A DNA stretch of 64,000 nt from Acanthornis magna (GCA_036785705.1 JAWUZG010000016.1:4588001-4652000); one strand, 5' to 3'; positions 39,501 to 64,000 are shown, counted from the first letter of the stretch. Translations and numbers: made by a program. Notes: generated from the letters alone by a model not told the origin.

Positions 39501-41219
39501 GGGAAGGCTCCCCTTCAACATTAAGGACCACATGCAGACAGGGATTTTATTTTAGGACTTTTGTTGCGCTTTTATTTTGCTCAAAGCATTTCTTGTTGAC
39601 ACTAAGATACCCTTGCTTCTACATGATGCTTTTTTTTTCCTCCTGGCACCCAAACAAGTAGTAGTGAACCCCCAACCAAGCCCTTGAGGCAAACTAAAAC
39701 AAGCTATAACCACAGTAAGTGCCATGCCACAAGTCATTTATATTCCTGGGGAGCACATGGGTCCCTGTGCAGGGTGTCCAGGAGACAAGGCAGATCTCAC
39801 TAGCAGGGCTGAATGCTAGCACCTACAGCAGGAGGAAAACAGTTTAGCAGTGTTTTTACTACAGTAACTCCTAAAGGGCCAAGATCAGAAACACCACACA
39901 AACACATGGTGAGGGACAGCTTGCTCAGCTTGTTGCCTAGCACAGGTAACACACAGAAAACCACAGACTGGGAGCATGGTGAGGCTTTCCCAAATCAGAC
40001 TCGGGTTGCTGAGGGGGCCCCCAACTAAAGCCCTTCTGTGCATATACATATATCTGTATCTATATATATATAGGCAATATGGCAATATAGAAGCAAAGGC
40101 AAAACTAAGGTTATAGTGTAATAGAAGGTATTAACCACCGCCCCAGCACTGAGCACGCGTTTGTGTCTTACCTGCTCCCAGATGAAGTTCTTCTAACACT
40201 GCTCTAGAGAGAAGAAAACTAACTATGAGACACCAGGCTAGGGCTGTGTTAATGTGATTCAAAAGGAATGAAAAGGAAAAGGTTTACAGACAATTTGCGA
40301 GATCACAGAGTGTCGGCAGGAGAATGCCGTTTGTCCCAGCGGTCACTACCGGCTCTTCGCCGGTTTACCCAGTTTGTGGTCTAAAAGCCACTGATAAAAC
40401 TCCTTTGCTTTGTTTTCTTACTTTAAATCTTTCCTCCCAGGGGGTCTGCAGGAGCTGAATCATCTCCAGCGGGGATCCCAGCTCCAGCATGGCTGTGACC
40501 CGTAGCTCAGCATCGCCGCTGTTGTCATAGCATTGGCCGTGCAGCTGCGAGAGAGTAAAAGCCACGGTCGGGACGACGCCGCTGCCAGCGCCAGCAGCTC
40601 GCGGCCGCCCGGGGACAGCGTGGGCAGCACGGGCGGACCGGCTCAGCCCCGCACCAATCCCCCCGCCCCGCCGTGCCGAAGGAGCGCCCCTCGCAGCCCC
40701 CCGCCGTACCTTGACGATGCCGGGGTGCTGCAGGCGCTGCAGCAGCGTCACCTCCTTGAGCAGCTTGTAGGCGGCCAGGCGGCGGCAGCCGGCCGGCGCC
40801 CCGTACCGCTGCACGCAGCGCCGCACCTCCCGGCCCGCGCCGTGCACCGACTTGAGCGCCACGGCGCCGCCGCCCGCCAGCGCCGCCCGCGCCACCAGCT
40901 TGGTGAAGCCCCAGCCCAGCACGCTGACGGCCGTCGCCCGGCTCAGGTCGCCGCAGCCCAGCTCGCCCGTGGCCGCCGCCTCCCCGCCGCCCGCCGCCGC
41001 CTCCAGCCGCCGCAAGTCGCGCCGCCTCTGCCGCAGCTCCTCCCGCAAGCCCGGCGGCAGCAGCAGCGGCGGCGAGGAGCCCGGCTGCCCCTCGCCACCT
41101 CCTCCGGTGCCGCGGCCGGGCGGCAGCGCCGGCAGCGCCAGCAGCGCCAGGGCTGGCAGCGCCAGCAGCGCGGCCGCGCTCAGCCGAGCCCCGCGCCTCG
41201 CCCGCCCCGCCGCCGCCAT
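33471..41219 (-). CDS. Secreted protein kinase of the PKDCC/VLK family (PKDCC-like), complete, 7 exons, 456 aa
   Basis: Coding exons on the minus strand: 41219-40710, 40544-40422, 38276-38005, 36852-36773, 36678-36574, 35111-34935, 33574-33471. They total 1371 nt with all phases closing, giving 456 aa against about 493 aa for human PKDCC. I chose the ATG at 41219 because a hydrophobic Leu/Ala signal sequence (about residues 14-33) follows it directly; upstream in-frame codons are GC-rich leader only. Kinase features are the loop GWGFTK (102-107), catalytic Lys123 in VALK, helix-C Glu156, LDFQPRQF with Asp235, and the DFG-equivalent DMD at 252-254. N-glycosylation sequons lie at Asn326 and Asn336, and the C-terminal domain is Cys-rich. 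Known family members are Golgi/secreted tyrosine kinases that phosphorylate ER-resident and matrix proteins and affect bone and lung development. The sequence departs enough from human PKDCC, and the neighbour is CYP46A rather than EML4, that I favour a paralogue and give no symbol. Confidence 0.94.
34360..34520. other. Candidate regulatory block in PKDCC-like intron 6
   Basis: Contains the direct repeat of CTCATTTA near 34355-34375, TAAATGAGATAATTTAAAAT and CAGAGCTAATTACAGGG. Unique, AT-rich and non-coding. Confidence 0.22.
34935..35111 (-). CDS. PKDCC-like coding exon 6 (Cys-rich C-terminal domain)
   Basis: Encodes [20 protein letters not shown] through [17 protein letters not shown]. The YKCWPSY, GCLLS and QCxxF motifs match the PKDCC C-terminal domain. 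Acceptor CCCCAG|G, donor ACAG|GTGAGC. Confidence 0.93.
36574..36678 (-). CDS. PKDCC-like coding exon 5
   Basis: Encodes [20 protein letters not shown] and [14 protein letters not shown]. Acceptor TGTAG|G, donor AAAAG|GTAG. It is separated from exon 4 by a 94 bp intron. Confidence 0.93.
36773..36852 (-). CDS. PKDCC-like coding exon 4
   Basis: Encodes [20 protein letters not shown] and DILNAT. It is nearly invariant with the family motif [11 protein letters not shown]. Acceptor TTTTCAG|G, donor ACAG|GTACC. Confidence 0.95.
37148..37165. repeat. (A)18 homopolymer in PKDCC-like intron 3
   Basis: Eighteen consecutive A residues. Confidence 0.95.
38005..38276 (-). CDS. PKDCC-like coding exon 3 (catalytic core)
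   Basis: Encodes [42 protein letters not shown], a cysteine-containing segment, and [13 protein letters not shown]. This is the most diagnostic exon for the VLK family. Acceptor CCCAG|A, donor CG|GTATGT. Confidence 0.97.
40041..40073. repeat. TA-rich microsatellite in PKDCC-like intron 2
   Basis: CATATACATATATCTGTATC followed by a short TA run. Confidence 0.85.
40422..40544 (-). CDS. PKDCC-like coding exon 2
   Basis: 41 codons, [20 protein letters not shown] to [11 protein letters not shown], with the family motif [13 protein letters not shown]. Acceptor TCGCAG|C, donor AAA|GTAAG. The preceding intron is only 165 bp. Confidence 0.95.
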
Positions 41220-41530
41220 GGGGAGCGGGGCTGCGCCGCCCGGCTCCCGCCGCTCTGCCGCCCGCGCTCCGCCGCGCCGGGCAAGCCCAGCTCCAGCGAG
41301 GGGGCGTGTCGGCCTCCCGGCGCCCCCACCCCGCCGGCCCGGCCCGGCCCGGCCCCGCGGGCGCACGGGGCAGCGGCGGCACGGACCGCCCAGGGAGGGG
41401 AGGCGGCGGCGCTACCCGAGCGGTGCTGGAGAAGGTGGCCCGGGGTGGGAGCCGGAGCTGCCGGGTGCGAGCGGCACATCCTCGCAGACGCCCGCCCACC
41501 CTCCACCGGCGGCTGTTTATAGCAGAACAC
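40560..41530. promoter_or_regulatory. CpG island over the PKDCC-like promoter and exon 1, with a TATA box
   Basis: This stretch of nearly 1 kb has very high G+C content and many undepleted CpG dinucleotides, against AT-rich surroundings. Minus-strand TATAAA lies at 41521-41516, about 300 nt before the ATG, so transcription would be expected to begin near 41490. The position fits a promoter driving the kinase gene leftwards. Confidence 0.85.
40710..41219 (-). CDS. PKDCC-like coding exon 1 (signal peptide, glycine loop, catalytic Lys)
   Basis: 170 codons, extremely GC-rich. It contains the signal peptide, a low-complexity Gly/Ala/Pro/Arg stem, and the N-lobe through [18 protein letters not shown]. 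Donor AAG|GTACGG. The antisense strand is also open over this region, which is a composition effect. Confidence 0.93.
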
Positions 41531-43079
41531 GCCGATTTCACGGGAGCGAATTTCGTCAGCCCTGATCGAGTGTACCGAAGAGTATAGCTGAGGTTAAAAT
41601 CAGTGAGAACTGGGATATCACGTTTCCCTGCCGGTTAAAACTCTCAGGTTAGGTTTCTAGGAAGAACAAACACTGTGAGCTTCTCTTATTAGAAGGATAA
41701 ACCCTATTAGGTTGAATCAGCAATACACTGCCTAAGCACGGAATTGGATTTTTTTCCGGGGGAAAAAAACCCAAACCAAACCTGTCCTCCAGCAAAACCA
41801 GCCAAAGCAGGCAGAAAACACACATTTATCGTTTGTTTGTGAGGAGATCAGATCGATCGGCGTGGTAACACAGCTCAGGGCACACGTGTACCTTCGCAGG
41901 AGAGGAAAGGCTGCGTGGCTGCGAGAAGCAGGACAGGTGCCTGCCGCGGCTCTGTCGCTGGTTTTAGACACGTGTCTGCACAGGGCTCTGCTGTGCACAA
42001 AGTCAGGTTAGCTTAGAGCAAAGGCAGATGCAGTTTGTCTGCTTCTAATTTAGGCAATACACAGTTAACTCTCCTCACAGAGCAGCCTGGAACACCAGCC
42101 AAATTGAGTTGATTAACTTTTTTATTTATGTTCATGCTACTGGGTTAGAAATTAAAATAATGGTCTGCCTCTCCACCTGGTCTGCTTCATTTTCTCCCCT
42201 AATGTTTTCAATGGCATGACTAGCCACTAGACCCTCCCCAGAAAGCAAGCAGGTGATGCACGGCACAGCCGGGCTTGGAGGATGCCTGTCTCACTTTTCC
42301 GCTGTTAGCTGGAGTGGCTGCTGTTTCCCAACCACTGCCCTGTCCCTGAGGGACACAGTTCTGCTGAGAGCCTGCAGCTTCTACCTGCCCCAGGAGGAGA
42401 CTGGCAGGTCACCCAGTGGCACACAGTGGGTGAGATTGCGCAGGGTTTGCCCTGGCTGTGATCAAGCAGTGGGACCACTCAGTCCTGCAGAGCTGCCGCT
42501 GCCCTTGGACACATCTGCTCCATCATCCCCCCTCCGTGCACAGCAGTGCCAGTACCTCTCTCCTGACTCACTCATAACACACTCTGTGTGTGCGCTGCTC
42601 AGGTCACGGCCACAAGTCACCCCTGCAAAGGAACCTTTGTGAAACATCCCTAAGAAATTCAATTTTCATGTCATGGCCAGTGGGATGGAGTTTTTCAGAG
42701 ATTACAGCAAGGCAGCTACCATGAGCAGTGATCCCCAAGGCTATTTTAATAAAAATAATGAATATAAATGATCGCTTTTAAATAGCTTCCTTCCCAAAAG
42801 CCTGCAGAAAGTTTCTCTTTCACTTCTTGTTCCATACCACTGGAGCAGCCAATGAGACAGAGTAAAGCACCTCAGCAGAACACAGTTGCTCAGTAAGAGA
42901 GCAGAAGAAATGAACTCTGAATTCAGGTCACTTTTAGATGCCAGAGTTTGGGGAGGGAAGGCAAAACCCATGATCTGCCTATATGTAAAATAATCAAGTG
43001 GAAAATCTCAGGCCGCCTGTGCTTACCCATGCACAGACAGGTTAGAAGCTGATCCCGGAACAGCTCTTTCAATAGCTGA

Positions 43080-43250
43080 ACTTCTTTTGTTGCTTTTAAC
43101 CTTAATAGCTCTTTAATTACTGTTCTTATTTTCAAATCATGTATACATCTGTGTCATATTAATGAATATTCATTGTCACTGGGGAGGTATTAAATGCATT
43201 TTTACCTGTGTTTCCAGGGGAATAGATGCCAGCTGTGTGTACCATTATCT
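43080..43250. other. Candidate conserved non-coding element between the two genes
   Basis: AT-rich unique block with TTTAATTACTGTTC, TCATATTAATGAATATTCAT (imperfect palindrome) and TTAAATGCATTTTTACC. It lies 1.9 kb upstream of the PKDCC-like ATG, a plausible enhancer position. Confidence 0.28.
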
Positions 43251-46200
43251 AATTTCAGCCCGTCCTCAGCACTGTAATAGTATCAAGACCTATTAGAGAA
43301 GACCCACAGATATATAAAAATAACAGTGAATGATTATTTACTTGCTTTATAGTAGCACTTAAGGATTCCTGCCAAGATGATGGCTCTGCTGTGCAAGGCT
43401 TTTTGCAGACTATGGCACAAGAGGTGGCCTTGCCTGACACAGATGACACCTGAAATGGGAATCACAGCAAAGTGCTGCAGCGAGGGTGTAGCAGGGGAGT
43501 ATATGGTCATTTGAGTGTCCTTTAGTTCCTTGGAGGGTTTGCACAAGCAAAAGAGGGGAGAGGAGGTAATGAGGGAAGAGATGGAAGGCCAGGGTAAGTG
43601 AGATAATTCTTACCGAAGAGCTGAAAAAAATCCACAGAACTGGAGTCTTCCCTGGTGCCTGACACCAGTATCCCCCGTTAGAATCTCAGATCCAGCACAA
43701 TCTCTTACTGGATGCTGCTGCCTTAGGCACTGGAAATGCTCCAGTGTCTCCTTGTAGCTTACGGTGCAGTGAGCTTCTGAAGAAAGGGAGCGAGAGCAGG
43801 GCCTAATTAAATAAAGTCCATTGGAAAAGAAGGAAGAAATTCTTCAATATTTTTACAATGGGTCTGTACTGTAGGAACAACCACTTCTGCACCAGCCCAG
43901 TGGGGTAGAGTCCAAAACCCTCAGCTGGACCTCATTGCTAGGGAAATGTCCATGGGGATTTTTTTTGTTTATATAGTTATCACCTAAATACTTTGAAGAG
44001 AGAGTGGGAAGCTCTCTCTTCACCAGTCCTTGAGAAGAGGTGAAAGTCCTACTCTTGAACACTATCTGACTCCCAGGAGTTCTGGGGACCTTTGCTGGGT
44101 GAACCAGAAGGAGGATCCAATGATGCTGTGTTCTGAGGGTACAAAACCATTGGAGAAGTACAGAGCAGAGCTTGTGCATGTTGCAGGCCCTGAGGGGGAG
44201 CAAAGGAGTGCTGAATTTAGAGAAAGCAAACTCCTGTGAGGGAGGAATGTAGCTGCTCACTGCAGTGGAAGGCACACAGCTTTGACTGTGTCCACCCCAG
44301 AGCCTGCTGAGATAGCAGAGCAGGACAAGGCCAGGAGATGCTTCAGGGCCTTGAAGGGCAAATACCCAAGCTGGTATCCCATTTTGTTCAATCTCCATCA
44401 CTGAAAATCCAGAAACAGATAAAAATACTTGGTACCTCTCACAGACCCCGGCATGGGCACGGCGAGCAGGGCAGGGCTTGCCACCAACCATTCCACACAG
44501 AGAAGGGAAGGCATTGTAGAACGTTTTCTGAGCTTGCTACTTTTGACCTCTTTATGTCATTTTATTTTCCATTTCCTGAGTCTTCCTGACTTGCAATACC
44601 TGAACCTGAGGGGCTGTGAGTCTACAGCAAGAAACCGAGCTCACAGGGAGTAAAACAGAGTAAAGAGCCTCCCTCTTCAGCTTCAGTGTCACCGGGGTAC
44701 AGCCTCCAAATCTTACCACAGGGCAGACACGCAGAGATTAATTACAAATAATGTCATCACGTGTCCTGCAGAGTAGATCAAAGCACTGGCATGGGCAGCA
44801 AGATGGAGAAACCTTAAAATGACCCTACTGAGATGCTGGCAGGATCTGGCAAATGTAGGTAGTTCCCTCACCCCACTAGCGCCTCCCTTGCCACTGCAGG
44901 AGCATTTCCCACTGCCTCAGTGAGGTAACGCCATCCTTCCTCTACAAGTGCTTCTTTTGTCCTGAGGTCCAACAGAACACAAAATGTTGCAATTTGTGGG
45001 AAAATTTAGAGGAGGTGCTAGAGCACTGCCTGACCAAGTACCTCCCTTCCCTCCCATCCCTCTCTCACAGTGAAGCAGAAGGAAATTTCTGCCTGACTTT
45101 ATTGCCTTTGATGGCATGTGAGCATGGTGTGGAGCAGACAGGTATGTGTTACAGATATCTGCTTTGTGATTGTGTGCTCTCGACAGCAGAGGCTGCTTAA
45201 ATCCAGGGAAGGCCTCCTGTTGCAGCTCTCATCATACAACCACACCAAGTGCAAATGCACGTATGGTTAACCTGTGTGCTTGCACTAGGCCCACCAGTAT
45301 CTTACACTTTCTTATCTACTTTCATTCCTTTATTGGCTGTAGATGGAGCAGAAGGCTGTCCACTGTTCAGAAAATATCAGGCTGTGCTATAATTTCAATG
45401 AGCGTGATTGAATCCCATGCTTCCGAGCTTCTCCTGGCTTCCTGCAAGGGCTGGAATGAGATTCCTCTCATGAAAAAATGTTCTGGCACTAGTGCTAGCT
45501 GGGCTCCTCTCTCCAAATGTATGAGTCTGTACATGTAGTGTAGATGAGAAATTGGGAGTCTCCTGTGCTCCAGAATAGATGGGGTGAGAAAGCATCCTAT
45601 TTTCCCATACCACCATGAGAAGTGTTTGCCTTCTGAAAGACAGACACCTCTGGGTGCAATTTCCCTAGCTGGTTCCCTCCTATCCCAAGAGGTCTAGGCA
45701 GCAGCAGTTCCCTGTTTCTCGTCTATGACACTGATCTAGAAGGGATAAGATCAAGCTCTTGGGTTAGCATTAAAAACCTAGGGAGAAATCCTGGGGGAAA
45801 GTTTTCATTCCGAGCACATACATGAAAGTCCTGGGCATCAGACCAGAAGAGGGAGGCCAGGAATTTGTAGGTCTGGGAGAGGGATCAAAGAAACCTGCAG
45901 CAGCCACTTCAGAACAGAAGGAAGACTTAGACACCTCTAATAAAGACTCTTGGGAATGCATGTCATCACTGGTGCCCTTGCCTTTGAGGGCAGCAGTTAC
46001 CTTCACTCCTGCCAGCTGAGCTCCTGGCTGTCTCCAGACAGTTCTGTCCAGCTGCAAGTGTGCACATCTGGAGCAGGGGGAAAGCCAGAGGAGCTGCAGG
46101 AGGGCAGGCACTTACCTGCAGACTGCAGGGGCAGGAGCCATCCTGAACAGCCTGGCTTTGCACTTCCATGTCAACTGAGAAACATTCTTGCACCCAACCT

Positions 46201-46687
46201 CCAGGCACACCACACTGGCCTGTGTGGGGCCATGCCTGGGTGGCACCCAGGGAAAAATCACCTCACCAGCCATTTCCAGATTTCTCTTTGTATTGCCCAA
46301 GAGCCAGGAAAAGGATAAGGAGAAATTTAACTACAAGTATGGTACCCTCCTACGAGCAAGTGGAGTCCAGAGACAGACCATGCTCTGCTTCTTTGCCTTA
46401 CCAGCCAGGGGCCCTGGCTTGGTGGGCTAAATGATTGGCTTGGTGCAATAATGATTGCCCTAGAACTGAAACAATGTGTTTCTCTTCCCCAATATGAAGA
46501 AAAACTGTCCTTTCCTCTGGTGTCCAACACAGCTGCAGCTCCCAGGTGTTTTTATAGCCCATGGCAGGCACAGCTGTCACCTTAGGAATTTCTGGTCTGA
46601 GGTTTCTCAACAGGGTTTGGCAAAGCTGATGCCAGCACCCAGCTGGCAAATAGGGCACTAGGAAGCATCTTTCCTGAACCTGCTCAT

Positions 46688-46838
46688 TTTTTTGTTGGTT
46701 TTTTTTTTTTTTTTTTTGGTTGGTTGGTTGGTTGGTTTTTTTGTTGCGTTTTTATTTTTTTGCTTTTTTTTTTTGCTTTTTTTTTTTTTTTGCTTTTTTT
46801 TTTGTTTGTTTGGTTTGGTTTTTGTTTGGTTTTTTTTT
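46688..46838. repeat. T-rich low-complexity tract with TTGG repeats
   Basis: About 150 bp of T homopolymers interrupted by a (GGTT) run near 46717-46736 and by isolated GC steps. Likely an expanded simple repeat. It produces a spurious Phe-rich frame on the plus strand. Confidence 0.95.
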
Positions 46839-49100
46839 GTCAGAGGAGAGATCACCTCCTGGCTAGAAGTGCAGGATGAAACCATGAGAACACCGCAGTG
46901 CATTTGCATGGCCCCACAGGCCACCATCTCCTCCTGTGGTAGAGTGCAGCCTGTCTCTTAAGAGAAGGAGCTGTCAAGGCTGAGGAGCGCTGCTGCTGTT
47001 GGGTGCATCAGCAATGAGCGTTTGCCATCTGCTGGGAGGCAATCAGCCTGACAGGAGACACTCTTGGGGCTAGGAAAAGGAGAAAGGCCTGTGCCAGCAG
47101 TCCCTGAAGAGCTGGATGGCATTTGGGCTTGCAGAGAGAGCAGGAAGAATATCTTCTGAGGAGAGTAAGCACAAAGCAGTCAGGAAGCTCTGGTCTTGGG
47201 CACATAAGGGCTGACAGAACTCACTGAAGGATTTTACCACGCTAACACCCCCCCTTGAGCCCTCCTTGGAGGTGCCTGACCCCATTGCAGAGGTAGCAGA
47301 AGGCAGAAGGTGTTTGTGTAACTAATGAATCTCAACTCATTCATGGGTAGCCCTGAGCAGAGCCCTGGTGTGGTGGCATCTCACATTTCCACAGCACAAT
47401 TTGCCAGTGTCTGTCAAGCTGTGTGCTGTTCACAGCATATGCCACTCTTGTCACAGCCTCCCCCAGCACACCGCACAGCACTGAAACACTGTCCTACCTT
47501 GGACATATTCTCAGGATTCAGCCATTTGTTATGCCACCAGCACATCCAACCTGACTGGCATGGAACATCCTGCTCCCTATTGCATCAGCTCCTGGGAACA
47601 CACATCCAGCTGAAGATTCCTCAGTCTTCCCAATGAGATTTTATTACTGTCTAGGAGGATATAATCAGATTTCCAGCACAAGGTCTCAAGAGCTGGTCTA
47701 GTGATAGATGGGCTAAACCTTTCCTTGCAATACAGGTGTTGGTACCCCTGGGTGCCAGTCATATTACTACACTGTAATATGTTGATTGTGTTATCAAAAG
47801 CAGCATCAGCTTTCTGGGCCTGCTATCCCACTGCTGCACTGAACGAGATGGTACACAACACGAGCAGAGCCAGGGAAAGCTCTAGGATGTTACTCTCCTG
47901 GTATGGAAACCACCACAGGAACCTGACAGTGTACACACCTGACTGTATTCTTGCCCTTTTAATTCACAAAGATAAGAAACAAAAGTGGCAGCATCAAATG
48001 TCTTTAATTCTCTGTATTTCATGACAGAAGAGACCCAAACTCCTATTAGGTATCCACATATTTCTGAAAGGCAGCATTTTCAAATGTGATTTTTTTTCCC
48101 TAGCAGAGCCTGCGGTGCAGTCTACATGAAGTAAGCAACTCGGGCACATCCACAGAAGAAGGGGTGCAGGACCTTCCTTCTCCTGTCTCTGGCTCAAATT
48201 GCAGACACATTTCTTCAGTGGCAACACCATTTTAAGCAGCATTTAGTTCAGGCACTTATTTCCAGCCCTCCTGTATCTACCAGAGCATCTGGTCTAAGTG
48301 TTTCTGTAGCTCTGTGGTAAATAAGACGGGGAAAATGATCCAGGTTAAAATAAATGCAGCAAGGCTTTCCCCACAAAGAGCAGTGTCTCAGAAGAATGAG
48401 CACAGGCTGTGTGGAGGGGTAGGAGGAAGCAGGAGAGTCCCTTTCTACAGTGTAAACTGGGAAACTATGCTCTGCATAATATCAGAAGAAAAGCAGAAGA
48501 GACTGAATAAAAATCAGGCAGTAGCAACAGGAGAAAGAAATTACCTCAGACTCTGATTTTTTTTTAAGATTGTTCTTATCAATTATTCTTCACAGTTGGA
48601 GCAGGGATAGAAAAATTGCTTTGACCAAGAGACTATCTGCAAACATCTCTTCCTAAATTCAGCCCAGATCTATGTTCTACTCTTTTCTGATTTCATTGTG
48701 TAAATAGGAAACTCCTCAAACAAAGGCTTACTTAGACCATGTTGTGGTGTAAGTAAGCTTAGTAGAAACTATGAGCTGGGATTGGAGTGTAGGCTTGTGT
48801 GGAGCACCAGGGATACTCCAGTGATACTCCAGGATGTTCTTTTCCAAGTCTGGTCAGAATCAAACAGTCCCTCAGAAAAATAACAAGCTTGGCATTTCCA
48901 GGTACACTTCCAGATTGAAGATGCTCAGTAGCGTGATTCTCCTAAGGTTTTCTTCAGTAAATTATGAGGAAGGTTAGAAATAATTTCAGTCTAGCAATCC
49001 TCTAAAGGGGTCTGAAACATCTAACCTTTGATTAGTGTCAAGATCTTCAAATTCAGAAGAAACACTACCAGTGTCATGTCACACTCCCCTCCCGGAGCAG

Positions 49101-63191
<14,091 letters not shown>

Positions 63192-63375
63192 CGCGCCGGC
63201 TGGCAGCGCTCCGCCCGCAGCGGGCAAAGGGCGGCCGGGGCGGGCCGGGCCGGGCCAGGCCCCGGCTGCGGGCGGGGACAGCCCCGCTTAAAGAGCCCCG
63301 CGGCGGCGGCCCGAGCCCAGAGCCCGGGGCGGCCTCGGCCACGGCCCGGAGGAGGGCGCGAAGATGCTCAGAGCG

Positions 63376-63706
63376 CCGCTCCTATGAAGCCAGGCTGAGA
63401 CAGTCGGGGCTGCTCTGCCCGGAGAATGGAAGGCTCCGGGGAGATCTTGTTGCAGGGGCTACAAAAGAGCTGGAGAGGGACTTTTTAAGAGGGCATGTAG
63501 CGATATGACAAGGGCGAATGGCTTTGAGCTTAAAGAGCGTAGATCTCGATTAGATATTAGGAATAAATTCTTTACTGTGAGGATAGTGAGGCACTGGCAC
63601 AGATTGCCCAGAGAAGCTGTGGATGCCCCATCCCTGGAAGTGTTCAAGACCAGGCTGAATGGGGCTGTGAGCAACCTGGTCATTTCCAACCCAGACCATT
63701 CTATGA
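63376..63706 (+). repeat. CR1 LINE 3' end immediately upstream of the CYP46A promoter
   Basis: Long match to the CR1 3' region: CTACAAAAGAGCTGGAGAGG, TAGATATTAGGAATAAATTC, GAGAAGCTGTGGATGCCCCA and the tail ACCATTCTATGA. Two internal deletions compared with the usual consensus are evident. It ends in a TA/TG microsatellite. Confidence 0.95.
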
Positions 63707-63738
63707 TATATATATGTGTGTGTGTGTGTGTATGTATG
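63706..63738. repeat. (TA)n(TG)n microsatellite after a CR1 tail
   Basis: TATATATATG changing to a TG run, arising from the CR1 3' terminus. Confidence 0.93.
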
Positions 63739-63739
63739 G

Positions 63740-64000
63740 ATACATGCTTTCCTGGGTGGAGATGATGCCTTGCACAAGTGCATGAGGAGGTCAGGAAGGA
63801 TGCTGCACCTTCCTATCTTTGTTTACAAAAATGTTTTAAATAAGGCTTGTCTCTGAAGGCTCCTGGACAAACCAAGTGCCCCAGCACAAGGAAGGCCAAG
63901 GCTTTTTGTTGATTTTTAAGTGTTTAAATTAGAAGAGATAAAGGGAATATAACATTGATGCCTGTAGGAATGAATAGGTTTTTTAATCAGTCTGCTTTGG
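63740..64000. other. Upstream flank of CYP46A
   Basis: Nothing supportable is seen between the microsatellite and the window edge. Confidence 0.5.

Larger units (their letters stand above)
41531..49100. other. Intergenic spacer between CYP46A and the PKDCC-like gene
   Basis: About 7.6 kb with no supportable exon. It contains the CYP46A 3' UTR at its right end, the T-rich tract at 46.7 kb, and a candidate enhancer-like block near 43.1 kb. A 212-codon minus-strand open frame around 43853-44491 has no recognisable domain. Confidence 0.6.

Noticed and set aside
40533..41565. Long open frames on the plus strand and in a second minus-strand frame over the GC-rich island
   Set aside because: They are shadows of PKDCC-like exon 1. 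Their proteins are low-complexity Arg/Pro/Ala/Gly, and only the frame starting at 41219 has a signal peptide, kinase motifs and closing splice phases.
43853..44491. 212-codon minus-strand open frame between the two genes
   Set aside because: No recognisable domain, no repeated motif, no plausible splice partners. Long for chance, but nothing else supports it.
46658..46961. Phe-rich plus-strand and Lys-rich minus-strand frames
   Set aside because: Translation of the T-rich low-complexity tract.

Overview
This window is vertebrate nuclear DNA, almost certainly from a bird and probably from a songbird. The evidence is small split exons with GT-AG introns, GC-rich CpG-island promoters, several copies of the avian CR1 LINE 3' end, and a solo LTR (20652-21246) of a type I recognise from passerine ERVL-like elements. 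There is no prokaryotic or phage content.

Only two genes can be fully supported. Both are on the minus strand, head to tail, and I could join each exon by exon with phases that close. On the right, a 15-exon, 501-residue cytochrome P450 of the CYP46A (cholesterol 24-hydroxylase) type runs from its ATG at 63191 to its stop at 49101. About 7.9 kb downstream, a 7-exon, 456-residue secreted protein kinase of the PKDCC/VLK family runs from 41219 to 33471. All diagnostic catalytic residues of both families are present, so both look functional. Their products work in different compartments: an ER-membrane sterol hydroxylase, and a Golgi/secreted tyrosine kinase of the extracellular matrix pathway. 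I see no shared pathway. The pairing looks like inherited linkage.

Layout: 1-540 holds two coding-like minus-strand blocks that I cannot assign. 540-16250 is gene-poor with CR1 fragments and AT-rich, homeobox-motif-rich blocks. 16255-16760 is an orphan CpG island containing a 31-33 bp GC-rich tandem repeat. 16760-33470 is gene-poor with the solo LTR at 20.65-21.25 kb. 33471-41530 is the PKDCC-like gene and its promoter island. 41530-49100 is an intergenic spacer with a long T-rich low-complexity tract. 49101-63400 is the CYP46A gene and its CpG island. 63376-63706 is a CR1 copy directly upstream of that promoter.

The most interesting observation is that the kinase is probably not the orthologue of human PKDCC but a second paralogue. 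In human, PKDCC lies beside EML4 while CYP46A1 lies beside EML1. A PKDCC-type gene next to a CYP46A gene therefore suggests a surviving whole-genome-duplication copy that mammals lost. No novel multi-gene system such as a defence island or biosynthetic cluster is visible.
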